Both the position numbers and the translations under genes were made by a program. DNA of 64,000 nucleotides from Poecilobothrus nobilitatus (Eukaryota; Arthropoda; Insecta; Diptera; Dolichopodidae). The stretch is taken from NCBI GenBank assembly GCA_947095535.1, contig OX352773.1:87578670-87642669 (forward strand), read 5' to 3'. The notes beneath the pieces are model-generated. The model had not been told where the DNA came from, did no database searches, and saw only the letters and a list, made by a program, of their open reading frames with translations. Positions 1-9,877 of this stretch are shown here, piece by piece. The number at the start of each line of letters is the position of its first letter. Position 1 is the first letter of the stretch.

Positions 1-36
1 TTTATATTGAATAATATTTTTTTTTTTATTACATAC

Positions 37-333
37 TTTATTTCCTTGTCCACCATTACTGCTGGAAACGCTACTTTGACGACCTTGTGCAGCACTTTCA
101 CGTAAACTTTCACGAGCACTTAAACTTCTAGAAACAGCTACCTTTGTGCTAGTATCACTAGCTGAATCAACACTTGAGCTACCTAATAAACGACCCCATT
201 TACTGGCACGTGTACTACGTGCTGATGGTGGACCAGATGATGGCGAAGGTGAAGGTGATGGTGATGGAACTGGAGCTGTTGTTGTTGTTAGTACACGTGA
301 ATCTTCAGTTAAAGTTAATTTAGCTGGAAGCTT
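37..333 (-). CDS. eag: eag exon: Ser/Pro-rich C-terminal tail segment
   Basis: 297 bases, exactly 99 codons, phase 0 at both ends. It starts KLPAKLTLTEDSRVLTTTTA, has a Ser-Pro repeat (PVPSPSPSPSPSS), then ARSTRASKWGRLLGSSSVDS and Arg/Ser-rich SRSLSARESLRES, ending SSSNGGQGNK. The donor is AAA|GTATGT; the next exon lies outside the window. The acceptor is the tandem TTTAAGAAG, so the first Lys may be optional. The segment is predicted disordered, with many possible phosphorylation sites. It resembles a tail segment of Drosophila Eag isoforms, recalled without a search. Confidence 0.9.
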
Positions 334-862
334 CTTAAATATATCGTTTTGTTGTTTACGTTTACGTAAAAATAAAATGTTTGTTTTTCATTTCGTTTTA
401 AAATTTTGGGAAAAGGATTTAGAAAGAATTGTATTTCGATTAGTATACGAAATTTTTCGTATTTTAAATAAAAATGATTAAATTATTTTTTTTTCAAACA
501 AACACAGTTTAAAATTTTTGAAACCAAATAATATAACACATACAACAAATGTTTATTTATTATACATTAGTTTATAGATGACGAAGATCAACGGAAACGG
601 AACAACATGGAACACATCATCATAATATCAAACGTATGAAACATCGGTCATGAAATTGAGAAAAACAAATTGAAAAAACCAAAAAAAAAAAAAAAACAAA
701 ACGACTCGCATAAGTTAATTTAGAAGTAAATAGTTATATAAAATAATAAGAAAATTCGAATAGAAGAAATAATAAAAAAACAAATTGTGAATAACATGCA
801 AAATAAAAAATTATTTAACAATAAATAAATAATTGTAAAATTAAAAAAAAAAAAATCATTAC
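334..862 (-). other. eag intron, no feature
   Basis: AT-rich intron between the tail exon and the candidate cassette exon, with poly(A)/poly(T) runs. It includes the region just upstream of the 333 acceptor, which has a poor pyrimidine tract. No repeat family or coding signal was seen. Confidence 0.6.
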
Positions 863-982
863 AGCAGTATTTGCATCATAAATAAAAGTAGTTATTGTTT
901 CAGCTCTAGGTTTTGGAATATTATAATATAAATCTTCTTCAATTTCATCAATTTCACATATTTCAGTGCATTCATAAATATC
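863..982 (-). CDS. eag: Candidate cassette exon of eag C-terminal tail (40 codons)
   Basis: On the transcript strand a CTTAAC branch-point match and a pyrimidine-rich stretch lead to GCCGCAAG|GAT. From there 120 bases are open without a stop, then GCT|GTAATG. The translation begins DIYECTEICEIDEIEEDLYY and ends NIPKPRAETITTFIYDANTA. It is acidic and not low-complexity. Phase is 0 at both ends, the same as the junction between the exons at 3757 and 333, so inclusion would insert 40 residues without changing the frame. It is not recognised from the Drosophila isoforms recalled. It could be a lineage-specific or rarely used exon, or a chance reading frame. No transcript evidence is available. 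Confidence 0.6.
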
Positions 983-1708
983 CTTGCGGCATGCAACACC
1001 AGAAAATGTTAAGAAAATATAAAAAATTTAACATCAAAACTTAAAATTAAAAATAAACATTTAACAATCAAATTTACTATACTAATTTTATACCATCATT
1101 ATATTAGAGCATATTAGAGCATTATATTTATAAAATATTGTAACTTTATAGCATAAGTCTGCATAACTGTTATGAAGTTTTTTTTTAAAATTCGATTAAA
1201 AATAAAAATAAGGATAAGAATACAAGAGATAAGATAAGATAGAGCGATAATTTCTTCTGTGTTACTTCTACTTGAAAAGCCTTTTTAGAAAACTTAAACT
1301 AAATTTTCAAGGATTTACGGGACATACAAATAGCCTTCAGATCTAATATTTTTATATGGGACAAACCGAAAATTGAAAAATGTTGAAAATTGTAAAAATG
1401 TCTATAAAATTTTTTTTTAGAAAAAGCATGAAAGCGTCTAATATTTTCTGAAGATTTTTAGATTTGTTTTCTAAAGTTATCATCTTTGAATTTTTTCTTC
1501 ATTCATGAAATATTAAACTTCTTTCATAAATTATCTGTTTAAATATTATGTTAGCATAATAAAAAATTTTAAATTTTATAAATTTATAAATATAATCTTA
1601 ATTAAATTACATATTATAAATAATAATATGTATCTAAATTCTAAACTTAACTTAAATAACTAAACGTCTCTAGCTATATCTAACAATATCTTTTATAAAT
1701 TGTATTTT
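983..1708 (-). other. eag intron, no feature
   Basis: Low-complexity AT-rich intron between the candidate cassette exon and the repeat element at 1709. No coding pattern, and no repeat shared with the rest of the window, was seen. Confidence 0.55.
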
Positions 1709-3297
1709 TATACCCGTATGAACTATGTTCAAGGGTATAATAAATTTGCCATTACGTTTGTGACACCTTAAAGGATTCGAGCTAGATATAGTGTCAAAGG
1801 TATGGATCGGCTCAGAATCGAATTCTGAGTCGATTAAGCCATGTACGTCCGTCCGTCCGTCCGTCCGTCCGTCCGTCCGCACGATAACTCAAAAAATAAA
1901 GGAGCTAGGGGGCTGAAATTTTTTTTACGTCACTTTTGCAAAATTGTTAGTTTTGCTATTTAAATCCAACATTTTCGGTCGGCGGGTTCGAGTAGCTGCC
2001 ATACAACTTCTATCTTTATATAGAAATAACTCAGTATCTATTCAAGCTAGGTTTCTGAAATTTTGCAAATGATGATCAAGTTTTATGGCAACAACTTCTG
2101 TAAAATTTGGTTGTGCTGGTGCAGCGGGTTCGGGTAGCTGCCATACAACTTCTGCGTTTAAATGAGAATAACTCAGTGTTTATTGAAGCTAGGAATCTGA
2201 AATTTAGTAAAGAGGTGTCGAGTTACATGCCAACAACTTTTGTAAAATTTGGTTGGTCTAGAGCAGCCGGTTCAGACTTCTTGCACCTCTTGGAACCTAA
2301 TGAAGCTAGGCGTCTGAAATTTTGCAAATGATGACCAAGTTTTATGGCAACAACTTTTGTAAAATTTGGTTGTGGTGGTGCGGCGGGTTCGGGTAGCTGC
2401 CATACAACTTATCCGGTTAAATGAGAATAACTCAGTGTTTATTGAAGCTAGGAATCTGAAATTTAGTAAAGAAGTGTCGAGTTATATGCCAACAACTTTT
2501 GTAAAATTTGTTTGGCCTAGAACAGCCGGTTCAGGCTTCTTGCACCTCTTGGAAGTTAATAAAGCTAGGCGTCTGAAATCTTGCAAATGATGATCAAGTT
2601 TTATGGCAACAACTCCTACAAAATTTGGTTGTGGTGGTGTGACGGGTTCGGGTAGCTGCCATACAAAATCTCTTTTTAAATGAAAGAACTCAGTGTCCGT
2701 CCGCACTATAACTCAAAAAATAGAGGAGCTAGGAGGCTGAAAATTTTTTTACGTTACTTTTGTAAAATTGTTAGTTTTGCTATTTAACTCCAGCATTTTC
2801 GGCCGCCGGGTTCGAGTAGCTGCCATACAACGTCTTTCTTTAAATGGAAATAACCCAGTGTCTGTTCAATCTAGGTATCTGCAATTTTGCGAATGATGAT
2901 CAAGTTTTATGGCAACAACTTCTGCAAAATTTGGTTGTGGTGGTACGACGGGTTCGGGTAGCTGCCATACAACTTCTCTTTTTAAATGAAAATAACTCAG
3001 TGTCTATTGAAGCTAGCTATCTGTGTCGAGTTGCATGCCAAAAACTTTTGTAAAATTTGAATGGTCTAAAGCAGCCGGTTCAGGCTTTTTGCATTTCTTG
3101 GAACTTAATAAAGCTAGGCGCAATAGATTCGGGTAGCTATCATACAACTCCACAATTTACATAAATATATCTCTGTAGTTCGGTACTAAAACTCTGAATG
3201 TTTTTAAAAGATGATCAAGTTTTATAGAAACAGGATATATTACGTTCATACGGGTATCCCAGAGTTGACACAGTCTACTCTACTGCACTCTTCCTCG
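1709..3297 (+). mobile_element. Non-autonomous Helentron-like (DINE-1/HINE type) element, subfamily A
   Basis: It starts TATACCCGTATGA and ends with TCATACGGGTAT, an inverted match, followed by AGAGTTGACACAGTCTACTC and TTCCTCG. A GTCC run lies near 1848-1879. These ends match the four larger copies elsewhere in the window (16411, 18088, 34989 and 45689), but most of the interior differs. Short subterminal inverted repeats, a hairpin near the 3' end, a GTCY microsatellite and no long ORF are the hallmarks of DINE-1/HINE elements of flies. It has no transposase. The family name is inferred; shared ends and internal repeats are visible. Confidence 0.7.
1980..3130 (+). repeat. Internal tandem repeat, about 259-base unit
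   Basis: Inside the element at 1709. Two near-identical consecutive units begin around 2107 and 2366 (period 259), each with TTCGGGTAGCTGCCATACAA and AATAACTCAGTGTTTATTGA. Shorter, more diverged partial units lie around 1980, 2640, 2800 and 2950. The open frames seen here in both directions arise because stop-free phases are copied with the unit; they are not genes. Confidence 0.8.
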
Positions 3298-3756
3298 TTT
3301 TTTAATAATTTTCGGAATTCCTTAAAACTTTTATTTAGATTTTAATTTTTATCAAAGATTTTAAAATCTAGAAAAATTCTAAAAGCGTTCTGATTTCAAA
3401 GTTTAAAAAACATAAGTCAAATTTTAAAATTAAAATAAGCTTAGAAAAGAAAACGGTAAAAAAATGCGAAAACAGAGTATGATGAAAAGAATTAAAATTT
3501 AAGTGTGAAAAATTATCTAAAAAAAATGATAAAATTGCAAATTACAAAATGCTAAAATTTATTCAAATAAAAAATATGTAACATTAAAATTATTACAACA
3601 TGCATTTCTTTTAATTATAATACATAATAAAAATCATTGACCTGTTTATCTAAAACTAAAACAGCTTTAAATTTTTCAAAACAAACAAACAACACATAAA
3701 ACAAAAAACACTTTTCTTTTTAAAAAAAAAAAAAAGAAAAAACTTACAAATCCTAC
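3298..3756 (-). other. eag intron remainder, no feature
   Basis: AT-rich intron between the repeat element and the donor of the exon at 3757. It includes the alternative donor TTT|GTAAGT at 3746-3747 and the long T/A runs next to it. Nothing else was recognised. Confidence 0.6.
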
Positions 3757-4169
3757 CTTTGTTTTGTCAACATCTGTATCGCCTTTTTCTAAATCACTTT
3801 GTGTGCCATCTTTTGAACCACTACCAGCAGTATGAGGTGCTGGTGTACGACGAAATTTTGAAAAAATTTTTCTTACTAAATGATCTTGATTTTGTGGCAG
3901 TTGTGGTTCATTTTTTCTACGTTCCGCTAATTCTTTTTCACGTTTAACATCGGCTACTTTGCGAAATATCATACGATGTCTTAAATTATATGTTAGCACC
4001 AAATTTCGTGCAAAACTATTAGCAAATGCTGAATAAAAATCCAGTACTTCTAGTAGTTTATCACGCTTTATTGCATGTAAATCGCAATATGTTAATGCAC
4101 GAACATTAGCAGCACTTTGACCAACAGCTGAATCTTTCCAGAATTGATCACCAAAGACATCACCTTTGC
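3757..4169 (-). CDS. eag: eag exon: second half of CNB homology domain and proximal tail
   Basis: 413 bases, 2 + 137 codons. It starts (G)KGDVFGDQFWKDSAVGQSAA, continues NVRALTYCDLHAIKRDKLLE, then LTYNLRHRMIFRKVADVKRE and a basic tail ending EKGDTDVDKTK. The YNL of TYNLRHR is the intrinsic ligand that fills the nucleotide pocket in EAG channels, so cAMP binding is not expected. The Lys of IFRKVAD (AAA) is equivalent to Drosophila K699, another edited site. The acceptor is TTTTAAG. Two donors are possible, AAG|GTAGGA (used here) and TTT|GTAAGT nine bases downstream, which would add VGF in frame. Confidence 0.95.
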
Positions 4170-4356
4170 CTTAAAATAAAAACAAACCCAAACAAAAAAA
4201 TATCAAAAATAAAAATTAATATTTAAAAATGCAAAAAAAAAAAAATATATAAAAAACTCATAATAAAAATAAAACTCATTAACCATTTTTCCTTTCTTTT
4301 TAATTGAATGAATTTAAAATATGAATAAAGGAATCTTTTTTCTTTAAATATATTAC

Positions 4357-4609
4357 CTAATATTGCTACTACTTCATCATCTTGTATTACTTCTAAACTG
4401 CCAGTAACAATAAAACATAAGCTATCTATACTTTCACCTGTATGATATAATAAATCACCAGGTGCTGAATGTGACATCATAAAATGCATTGCTAATGCAC
4501 GTAAACAACCATCTGATGCTAAACGAAATGCAGGATGTTCGTTGAACACTTTGCGATTTAAATGAACACAGATATCTGCCTTCATATCTTTGGGACAATA
4601 ATTAAGCAC
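4357..4609 (-). CDS. eag: eag exon: C-linker to first half of CNB homology domain
   Basis: 253 bases, 84 codons + G. It starts [20 protein letters not shown], passes [20 protein letters not shown] and ends [23 protein letters not shown], the front of the beta-roll. Acceptor CTTTAG, donor G|GTAATA. Two residues equivalent to Drosophila editing sites fall here: Tyr of VLNY (TAT; Y548C) and Asn of VFNEHP (AAC; N567D). The assignment follows from counting residues from the K467 equivalent; both codons keep an editable A. Confidence 0.96.
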
Positions 4610-5099
4610 CTAAAGTATTTTTTTTTTTTTATTAATAAAACAATAAAGTAAATTTAAAATTATTTTTATCCAATAAAAATAAAATTTTCGAAATAATATT
4701 TATACTAAAAAAGTTATTAATAATTAATACCATACACCAAAATCTCGATTTAAGTGTTATAGTTACTTAAGCATAAGGAATACGTTTTTGAAATTGAATA
4801 AGCGACTTAAACGACTATAACGCGACAGTTATTGAATTCAGTAATTTTATATTTTCGGTCTGTTGACTGTGAAATTATTTCACATTGTCTTACTCATATT
4901 TTAAGAAGACTTAAAAAAACAAAACTGAAGCGAAGCAAACAAAAGTGTTATTAAAGTAATTAATATTCATTGTTAAGTTTATTATCAATTTTCAATGAAC
5001 AGTATATTATTTTAAGGATGACATCATCATTTTAAAAATTTTTTTTTTTTGGTGTATAGTTAAAACTATAGTTTAAAAAACAAAAAAAAATTTCAAAAC
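4610..5099 (-). other. eag intron with an imperfect hairpin at 4756-4821
   Basis: 490-base intron between the C-linker and CNB homology exons. Most of it is AT-rich, but 4740-4880 is richer in G and C. GTTATAGTTACTTAAGC (4756-4772) is roughly complementary to GACTTAAACGACTATAAC (4804-4821), with a loop of about 30 bases. A second small inverted repeat, TTAAGT...ACTTAA, lies inside the left arm. The role is unknown; the flanking exon at 4357-4609 carries two residues equivalent to Drosophila editing sites. Confidence 0.45.
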
Positions 5100-5299
5100 C
5101 TTTTCAGTATCTAATCCTTTTGTCATTGCCCATGTTGATACTACATAGTCCATAACACGTTCACTTAACGCTTTCGGAACTTCATGTAGTTTCATAAATT
5201 CCCTAACATTATTTAACATATCGTGATACTTTGCTGTGGCCGATGTCATTTGCTGTATGATAGTTGTTACATGACCAAATATTGTAGCATATAATAATG
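5100..5299 (-). CDS. eag: eag exon: end of S6 and C-linker
   Basis: 200 bases, 2 + 66 codons. It starts (A)[20 protein letters not shown], the lower S6 with the channel gate, then the C-linker helices [20 protein letters not shown] and [20 protein letters not shown], ending GLDTEK. Acceptor TATACAG. The donor is AAG|GTTTTG, which keeps only the GT of the consensus. The next exon joins at phase 0 to give [10 protein letters not shown], so the site is right although weak. Confidence 0.94.
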
Positions 5300-6895
5300 C
5301 TGTATATATTTAATATGTATATATAATTAAAAGAAAAATATATTTTAAATTATTAATTTGTTTAAATTTAGCAAAATTATTTAAATTATTATATAATAAT
5401 TTACAATAATTTATAATTTTATAATTACGAAATAATGAATAGCTGCTTGCTCTCTTTTTTACTGCGAATATTATAAATGCTACAATGTGGTAACACTTAA
5501 TTCAACTTAATTTTCTATACTATATTAAATAAGTATTTTATAAACTAAAAACAATTAATTAAAATGATGGCTGAATTAAAGTATTGTCACTAAAATTTTT
5601 TTTTTTTAGTAAGCTTTAGTTGATTTATAGGATTAAATCATTTACAATTTAAAAATAAATTTTTAATACATAGTTATATTTTATATTTAAAAAAATAATA
5701 ATATTATAATATAAAATGATGTAATTTGTAAATTTTTGTTTGATTATGTATGTAAGTGTTATTTTTTTCTTATAATTATTTCTTATAATTATAAATTGAA
5801 TTTTAAAAAGGATATTCGCATTCCATCAACTAAAATTTATACCAATGCTATATTTCTAAGGCAGTTGTAAGTTTTACTAACCAGTAATCTTCTAAAACGG
5901 TATGTCTTTCTAAATGGTAAAATTGCCTTTTTATTTTTAATTTTGTATATAAGTTAATAATCTTAAATGCTAAATTTCCAGGAATAATTAAAATTAATTA
6001 AAAAAAAAAAGGATCAGGTTTAAATTTTTAATTTTTTTATGTAATTTCTAAAACAATATAATGATATTTTAATATTAAATTTACGATTGAATTGATTTTT
6101 GCAAGAATTCTAAAATATTATTATGCTATTGTAAACTTCTATCCTCTTAAAAGTCCTTATCTTCTTTATTGAAATATATTATGTAATAGCATTTGTAGGG
6201 TGGCCATTGCTGCTCAATATCAAAAACAAATTATTTTCCATAATACAATTTTATAAAACAAAATTATTAAAATTAAAACATAACGTAACCTCGGTGTAGT
6301 TTCGAATCCACTCTTACAACATTAACAGCCATACCTATAAAGGAAAGACTGTGTAATTATTATATTAATTTTTCTATCTTATTTGATTCCAATTTATCGA
6401 AATAAAACCAAATTATGGTTGAAAAATAGTTAGGGCTCCATAACTTCTAAAGCAGTGAAAATAAATTTTTATATTTGATAAATAAAGAGTAAAGATGTAA
6501 AATATGTAGTTGCTCATAACCTACATAGTTTTTTTGTTTTTTTTTAGGGAAAATGCTCATTTTTTTTCGAGTTTTCGAAAGGATTTTATATTTTCATATA
6601 TATCGGTCTATTTTTGAATTGTAAGTTAAAATTAAGATTAAAATTAAGTAACTACCCAATTGCGAGAGCGTGCAATAAAACGATCGAATTGTCATTTTAA
6701 GTATATTGTTCCCAGCTTTAAAAAAATGTATTCATAAATGCACAGTTTTATTAAGGTAAAATGTAGCAGAATATTTTATGGGTATATAAATAAAATATAT
6801 AAATCATTTTTTATGGTTTTTATTACACATTTCAACACACAAATAATACTTACACAAACTTACTCAATTTTTCATTTACATTCATACCATTCATA
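5300..6895 (-). other. eag intron, mostly featureless; SINE relic at 6285-6362
   Basis: AT-rich intron sequence. The only recognisable piece is 6285-6362, where CCTCGGTG, GTTTCGAATCC, ACAGCCATACC and ACTGTGTAATT follow in the order found in the SINE family copied at 9013, 55129, 58384 and 58879. It is an old, gapped, plus-strand fragment. Confidence 0.5.
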
Positions 6896-7810
6896 ACGGG
6901 TGTTTTTTTTAGAATGATAGAATTTTAAATTAAAATAATTTCTTAATCTTTTGAAGCCAAATTTTTTTTATTTGATCTCAGTAAGCATTGACAAGTTATC
7001 ATGGAGAGATTCACGCTGCAACAATGTTTACAAATTGTCAAAATCAGTGTTCTATTTGCGAAACTTATGGAGCTTTTTATCAAAAAATTGTGTTTAGTGA
7101 TGAACCTCATTTTTAATTGAACGGCTACGTAAAAAAGCAAAATTGCCGTATATAGAGTGAAAACAATCCTCAAGAGAACAATCAATTAAGCAGGTTTCAT
7201 TGCATCCTGAAAAATACATCGTATGGTGTGGTTTACGCGCTGGAGGCATCATCGGTCCATATTTCTTTAAAAACGATGGTGGAGCTAATGTTACAGTGAA
7301 TGGTGCTCGTTACAGATCGATGATCAATATTTTAAATTTCTTGTTTCAAAATTTGAATGGTATCGACCCGGAAGTGTTTTGCTTCCAACAAAATGGTGCT
7401 AATCTGATACTTTTACAGCAACAATTGTTTTAGTGAAAAAAAAATTTGGTGATAACGTTATTTCGAGAAATGGTCCAATTAATTGGCTTCCAAGATCATG
7501 CGACATAACGCCACTAGAATATTTTCTTTGGAATTATGTGAAGTCATTGGTTTATTCCAATGAACCAGCAACAATAGACGCTTTGGAAGCCAATATAATC
7601 CGTGTTATTCATGAAATAAGGCCTGAAAATTGGTCTGATCGAATGCGGTTCGTCAGAACTAGTCGTGGTGGATATATGCCGGAAAATATTTTTAAAACCT
7701 AAATGTCATAAAATTATCTTTAAATTAAAAAAAAAAAAATTGGCTTCAATCTTAATATAAATGTGTTTTATTTCAATTTAAATTTCTATTATTCTAAAAA
7801 AAACACTCGT
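6896..7810 (+). mobile_element. Defective Tc1/mariner transposon, 915 bases
   Basis: The terminal inverted repeats start ACGGGTGTTTTTTTTAGAAT at the left and the matching ACGAGTGTTTTTTTTAGAAT (reverse strand) at the right. About 39 of the first 43 bases agree, and weaker matching extends to about 80 bases (GAAGCCAA in both arms). The target duplication TA flanks the element at 6894-6895 and 7811-7812. The element sits in an intron of eag. It is shorter than the roughly 1.3 kb of complete mariners because the region between the N-terminal helix-turn-helix and the catalytic domain is deleted. Confidence 0.9.
6999..7702 (+). pseudogene. Broken mariner transposase
   Basis: A short N-terminal piece (MERFTLQQCLQIVKI) runs directly into catalytic sequence (IVFSDEPHF, then a stop, LNGYVKKQNCRIWSENNPQ). 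The frame from 7200 gives HPEKYIVWCGLRAGGIIGPY, and the frame from 7433 gives NWLPRSCDITPLEYFLWNYV and ends GGYMPENIFKT. The first catalytic Asp (FSDE) and third Asp (CDITP) remain, but the second is changed (FQQNGA instead of FQQDGA). With internal stops, at least one frameshift near 7433 and the internal deletion, it cannot encode an active transposase. Confidence 0.88.
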
Positions 7811-9012
7811 TACATACATAATATATTTGACGATAATAATTGAGTTTAAAAGTAAATAAGCACATCATATTTAATATTATAATATTATCAAGAGTTTTTT
7901 TTTAACAATTTAATAAACACCATCCTGTATAAATTTGAATAAATTTATTTTTTTTTAATTTATTCAAAGCATCAAAATAAAATATACCTACATATATTAA
8001 CATATAGGTATGTATATGTATATATATATATATACATTTATTACGAAAACATTGAACCACACAAAGCTGTTTTTTTCAAATGAAATGGAATTGGTTTTAA
8101 CATTAGTAACATCATATTACAAAAACATCAAAATAAACACTTATGACAAAATTAAAATTACACTCACATGAAGAAAAAAACAGTCCGACTGTATATATAT
8201 AATATTATGTTATGTTTTTTTTTTTTAATTAAATATTTAATTGTTTGTATGTATGTGTTATTTTTGTTTTATAAAGAAAATATTTATTGAGTGACAATTC
8301 CATTTTTTTTTTTTTTGTTTTTTTGTAATTTTGTTTATTTTCCACATTTTCCACAAAAACACGTTACGTTCCCACATTTTGAGAAGACAACAAAAAAAAT
8401 AAACAAAAAAATATTGTTTTTGTTTCACTTAAAATAAATAAAAAATTAATGTAATAATGGTGTTACCATAGTGTTTTATTTTTTGTTACAAATTAAGAAA
8501 AACTAAAACAAAAGAAACTAGCAAACATTCTAAATGTAATTATGAGTTTTTCACAAGGATGCATAAAATTTTTTATGATTTAAAAAATGAATTAAAAAAT
8601 GTGTTTTTAGTTCTTCTAAAGTTTTAATAATCATATTATAGCTTGAGAGACTATCTGTAGGGGGTAATAAAAGTTAAATCGGTAAAATTTTAGTAGAAGG
8701 ATGTTAAAAAAATATGAAAGAGACATACCTGTCATAAGAGACAATGTGCCTTCTTTGTTTTGAATATAATAAAACTACAAAGCGCTTCGTTTACGTGCAG
8801 GAAGTTCTGCAGAGTAAGAGGGCAGCTTTTTAAATATGATATTCTTACATTGAATAAATGCATTTAGTTTAAAAAAGATATTGAAAATCAAGTCTCACAA
8901 AAGAAAACCTGAAAATTAGAATATATGCACATTTAGCACAGTATAAACAAATTAGGTATTAAGAAAAATATCTAAACAATCAGACAATTCAAGAGAAGAA
9001 CTCATAAAAGGA
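7811..9012 (-). other. eag intron, AT-rich; coding-like patch at about 8700-8850
   Basis: Mostly AT-rich, with TA microsatellite stretches near 8010-8035. At 8700-8850 the composition is richer. The minus strand reads KKLPSYSAELPARKRSAL, then a stop, then QNKEGTLSLMTG before a GTATGT. This may be a remnant of a mobile element or a decayed exon; it was not recognised. Confidence 0.4.
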
Positions 9013-9203
9013 ATATCGGTGGGCTAGTGGGTAAGAGTGTATGAAATACACTGTAAAACACCGAGGAAGTATGGGTTCGAATTCCACACACGTTGTAAGA
9101 ATAATTCCCCCTTTTGACATTTACAGCCACGCCTGAAAAGGAAACGCTATGTAATTTCGTTTTCTTATTTCTGTGGCAGGAGAATAAACTTAAAAAAAAA
9201 AAA
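9013..9203 (+). mobile_element. tRNA-derived SINE
   Basis: The head looks tRNA-like: GGTGGGCTAGTGGGTAAGAG matches an A box and GGGTTCGAATTCC matches a B box about 40 bases later. A family-specific body follows (AAGAATAATTCCCC, ACAGCCACGCCTGAAAAGGA, CTATGTAATTTC, GTGGCAGGAGAATA), then an A-rich tail. The same body recurs at 55129-55328 and 58879-59065 (minus strand) and 58384-58555 (plus strand), with relics near 6285 and 43115. No coding capacity is expected; retrotransposition would depend on a LINE. Confidence 0.85.
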
Positions 9204-9877
9204 CACATCAAAGAAAAATATTGAAAAAAAATTGGTCGAAAAAAGTTAGAAAGTATCTAACAATAAATGTTTCCTCTTCAACAGGTTCTTTCAACTTTTT
9301 CATCTGGTTTAAGAGAGAGGTATAAACTGGTGTAAACTCCCTCTAAACAATTATTGTTCAATTAGTATGGGGTATATAAGGTTTTTGAAAAGAAGATTCA
9401 TGTATAGATGTTTTTGTTTTTCTAACTGAGATAAATTAATTTTAAATCGTAACTTAAAATTTTTCCTATATAGCAAATTTTTCCAAATTTATACGTTAAA
9501 TTTTTGTATTTTTCCTGTTCGTAAAAATTTTTAATTAAATTGTAAATGATTATAAAAACTTACTAATGGAGAAAAGATTTTAAATTTGATTAATTGTTTA
9601 TTTATTCTGTGTTTTTGTGGTTTTTTTTTTTGTTTTTTAAGTTCGAATAATATTTAAATTAATTTTTTAACCAATTTTAAAATAGTTTCTTTAGTTTTTA
9701 ATATGTTTTTTACTTTCACAAAATTATTATTACTAAACATATAAAAATAGTAATTGGTAGCATTTATTATATTCTAGCAGTATTTTTCTTACTATGACGA
9801 AAAAATGAATTTTATGTATTTAAAAATTAATATGACAAATTCAATCAAATCTATTATTTTTCTTTTTTTTTTAAAGA
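9204..9877 (-). other. eag intron, no feature
   Basis: Intron segment between the SINE and the editing hairpin. AT-rich, with slightly mixed composition around 9280-9370. No family or coding signal was recognised. Confidence 0.5.

Noticed and set aside
146..481. Plus-strand open frame of 111 codons
   Set aside because: It is the antisense shadow of the eag tail exon (37-333) running into AT-rich intron; the minus-strand reading is a clear Eag segment with splice sites.
2107..2590. Two similar 74-codon open frames and antisense partners
   Set aside because: They repeat because the 259-base tandem unit repeats; the translation has no family likeness and the region is inside a non-coding mobile element.
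3759..3947. Plus-strand open frame opposite the CNB homology exon
   Set aside because: Antisense of a well-supported eag exon.
9013..9090. tRNA gene at the SINE head
   Set aside because: A and B boxes are present but the cloverleaf is not complete and the same sequence with a common non-tRNA body is repeated across the window, so it is a SINE.
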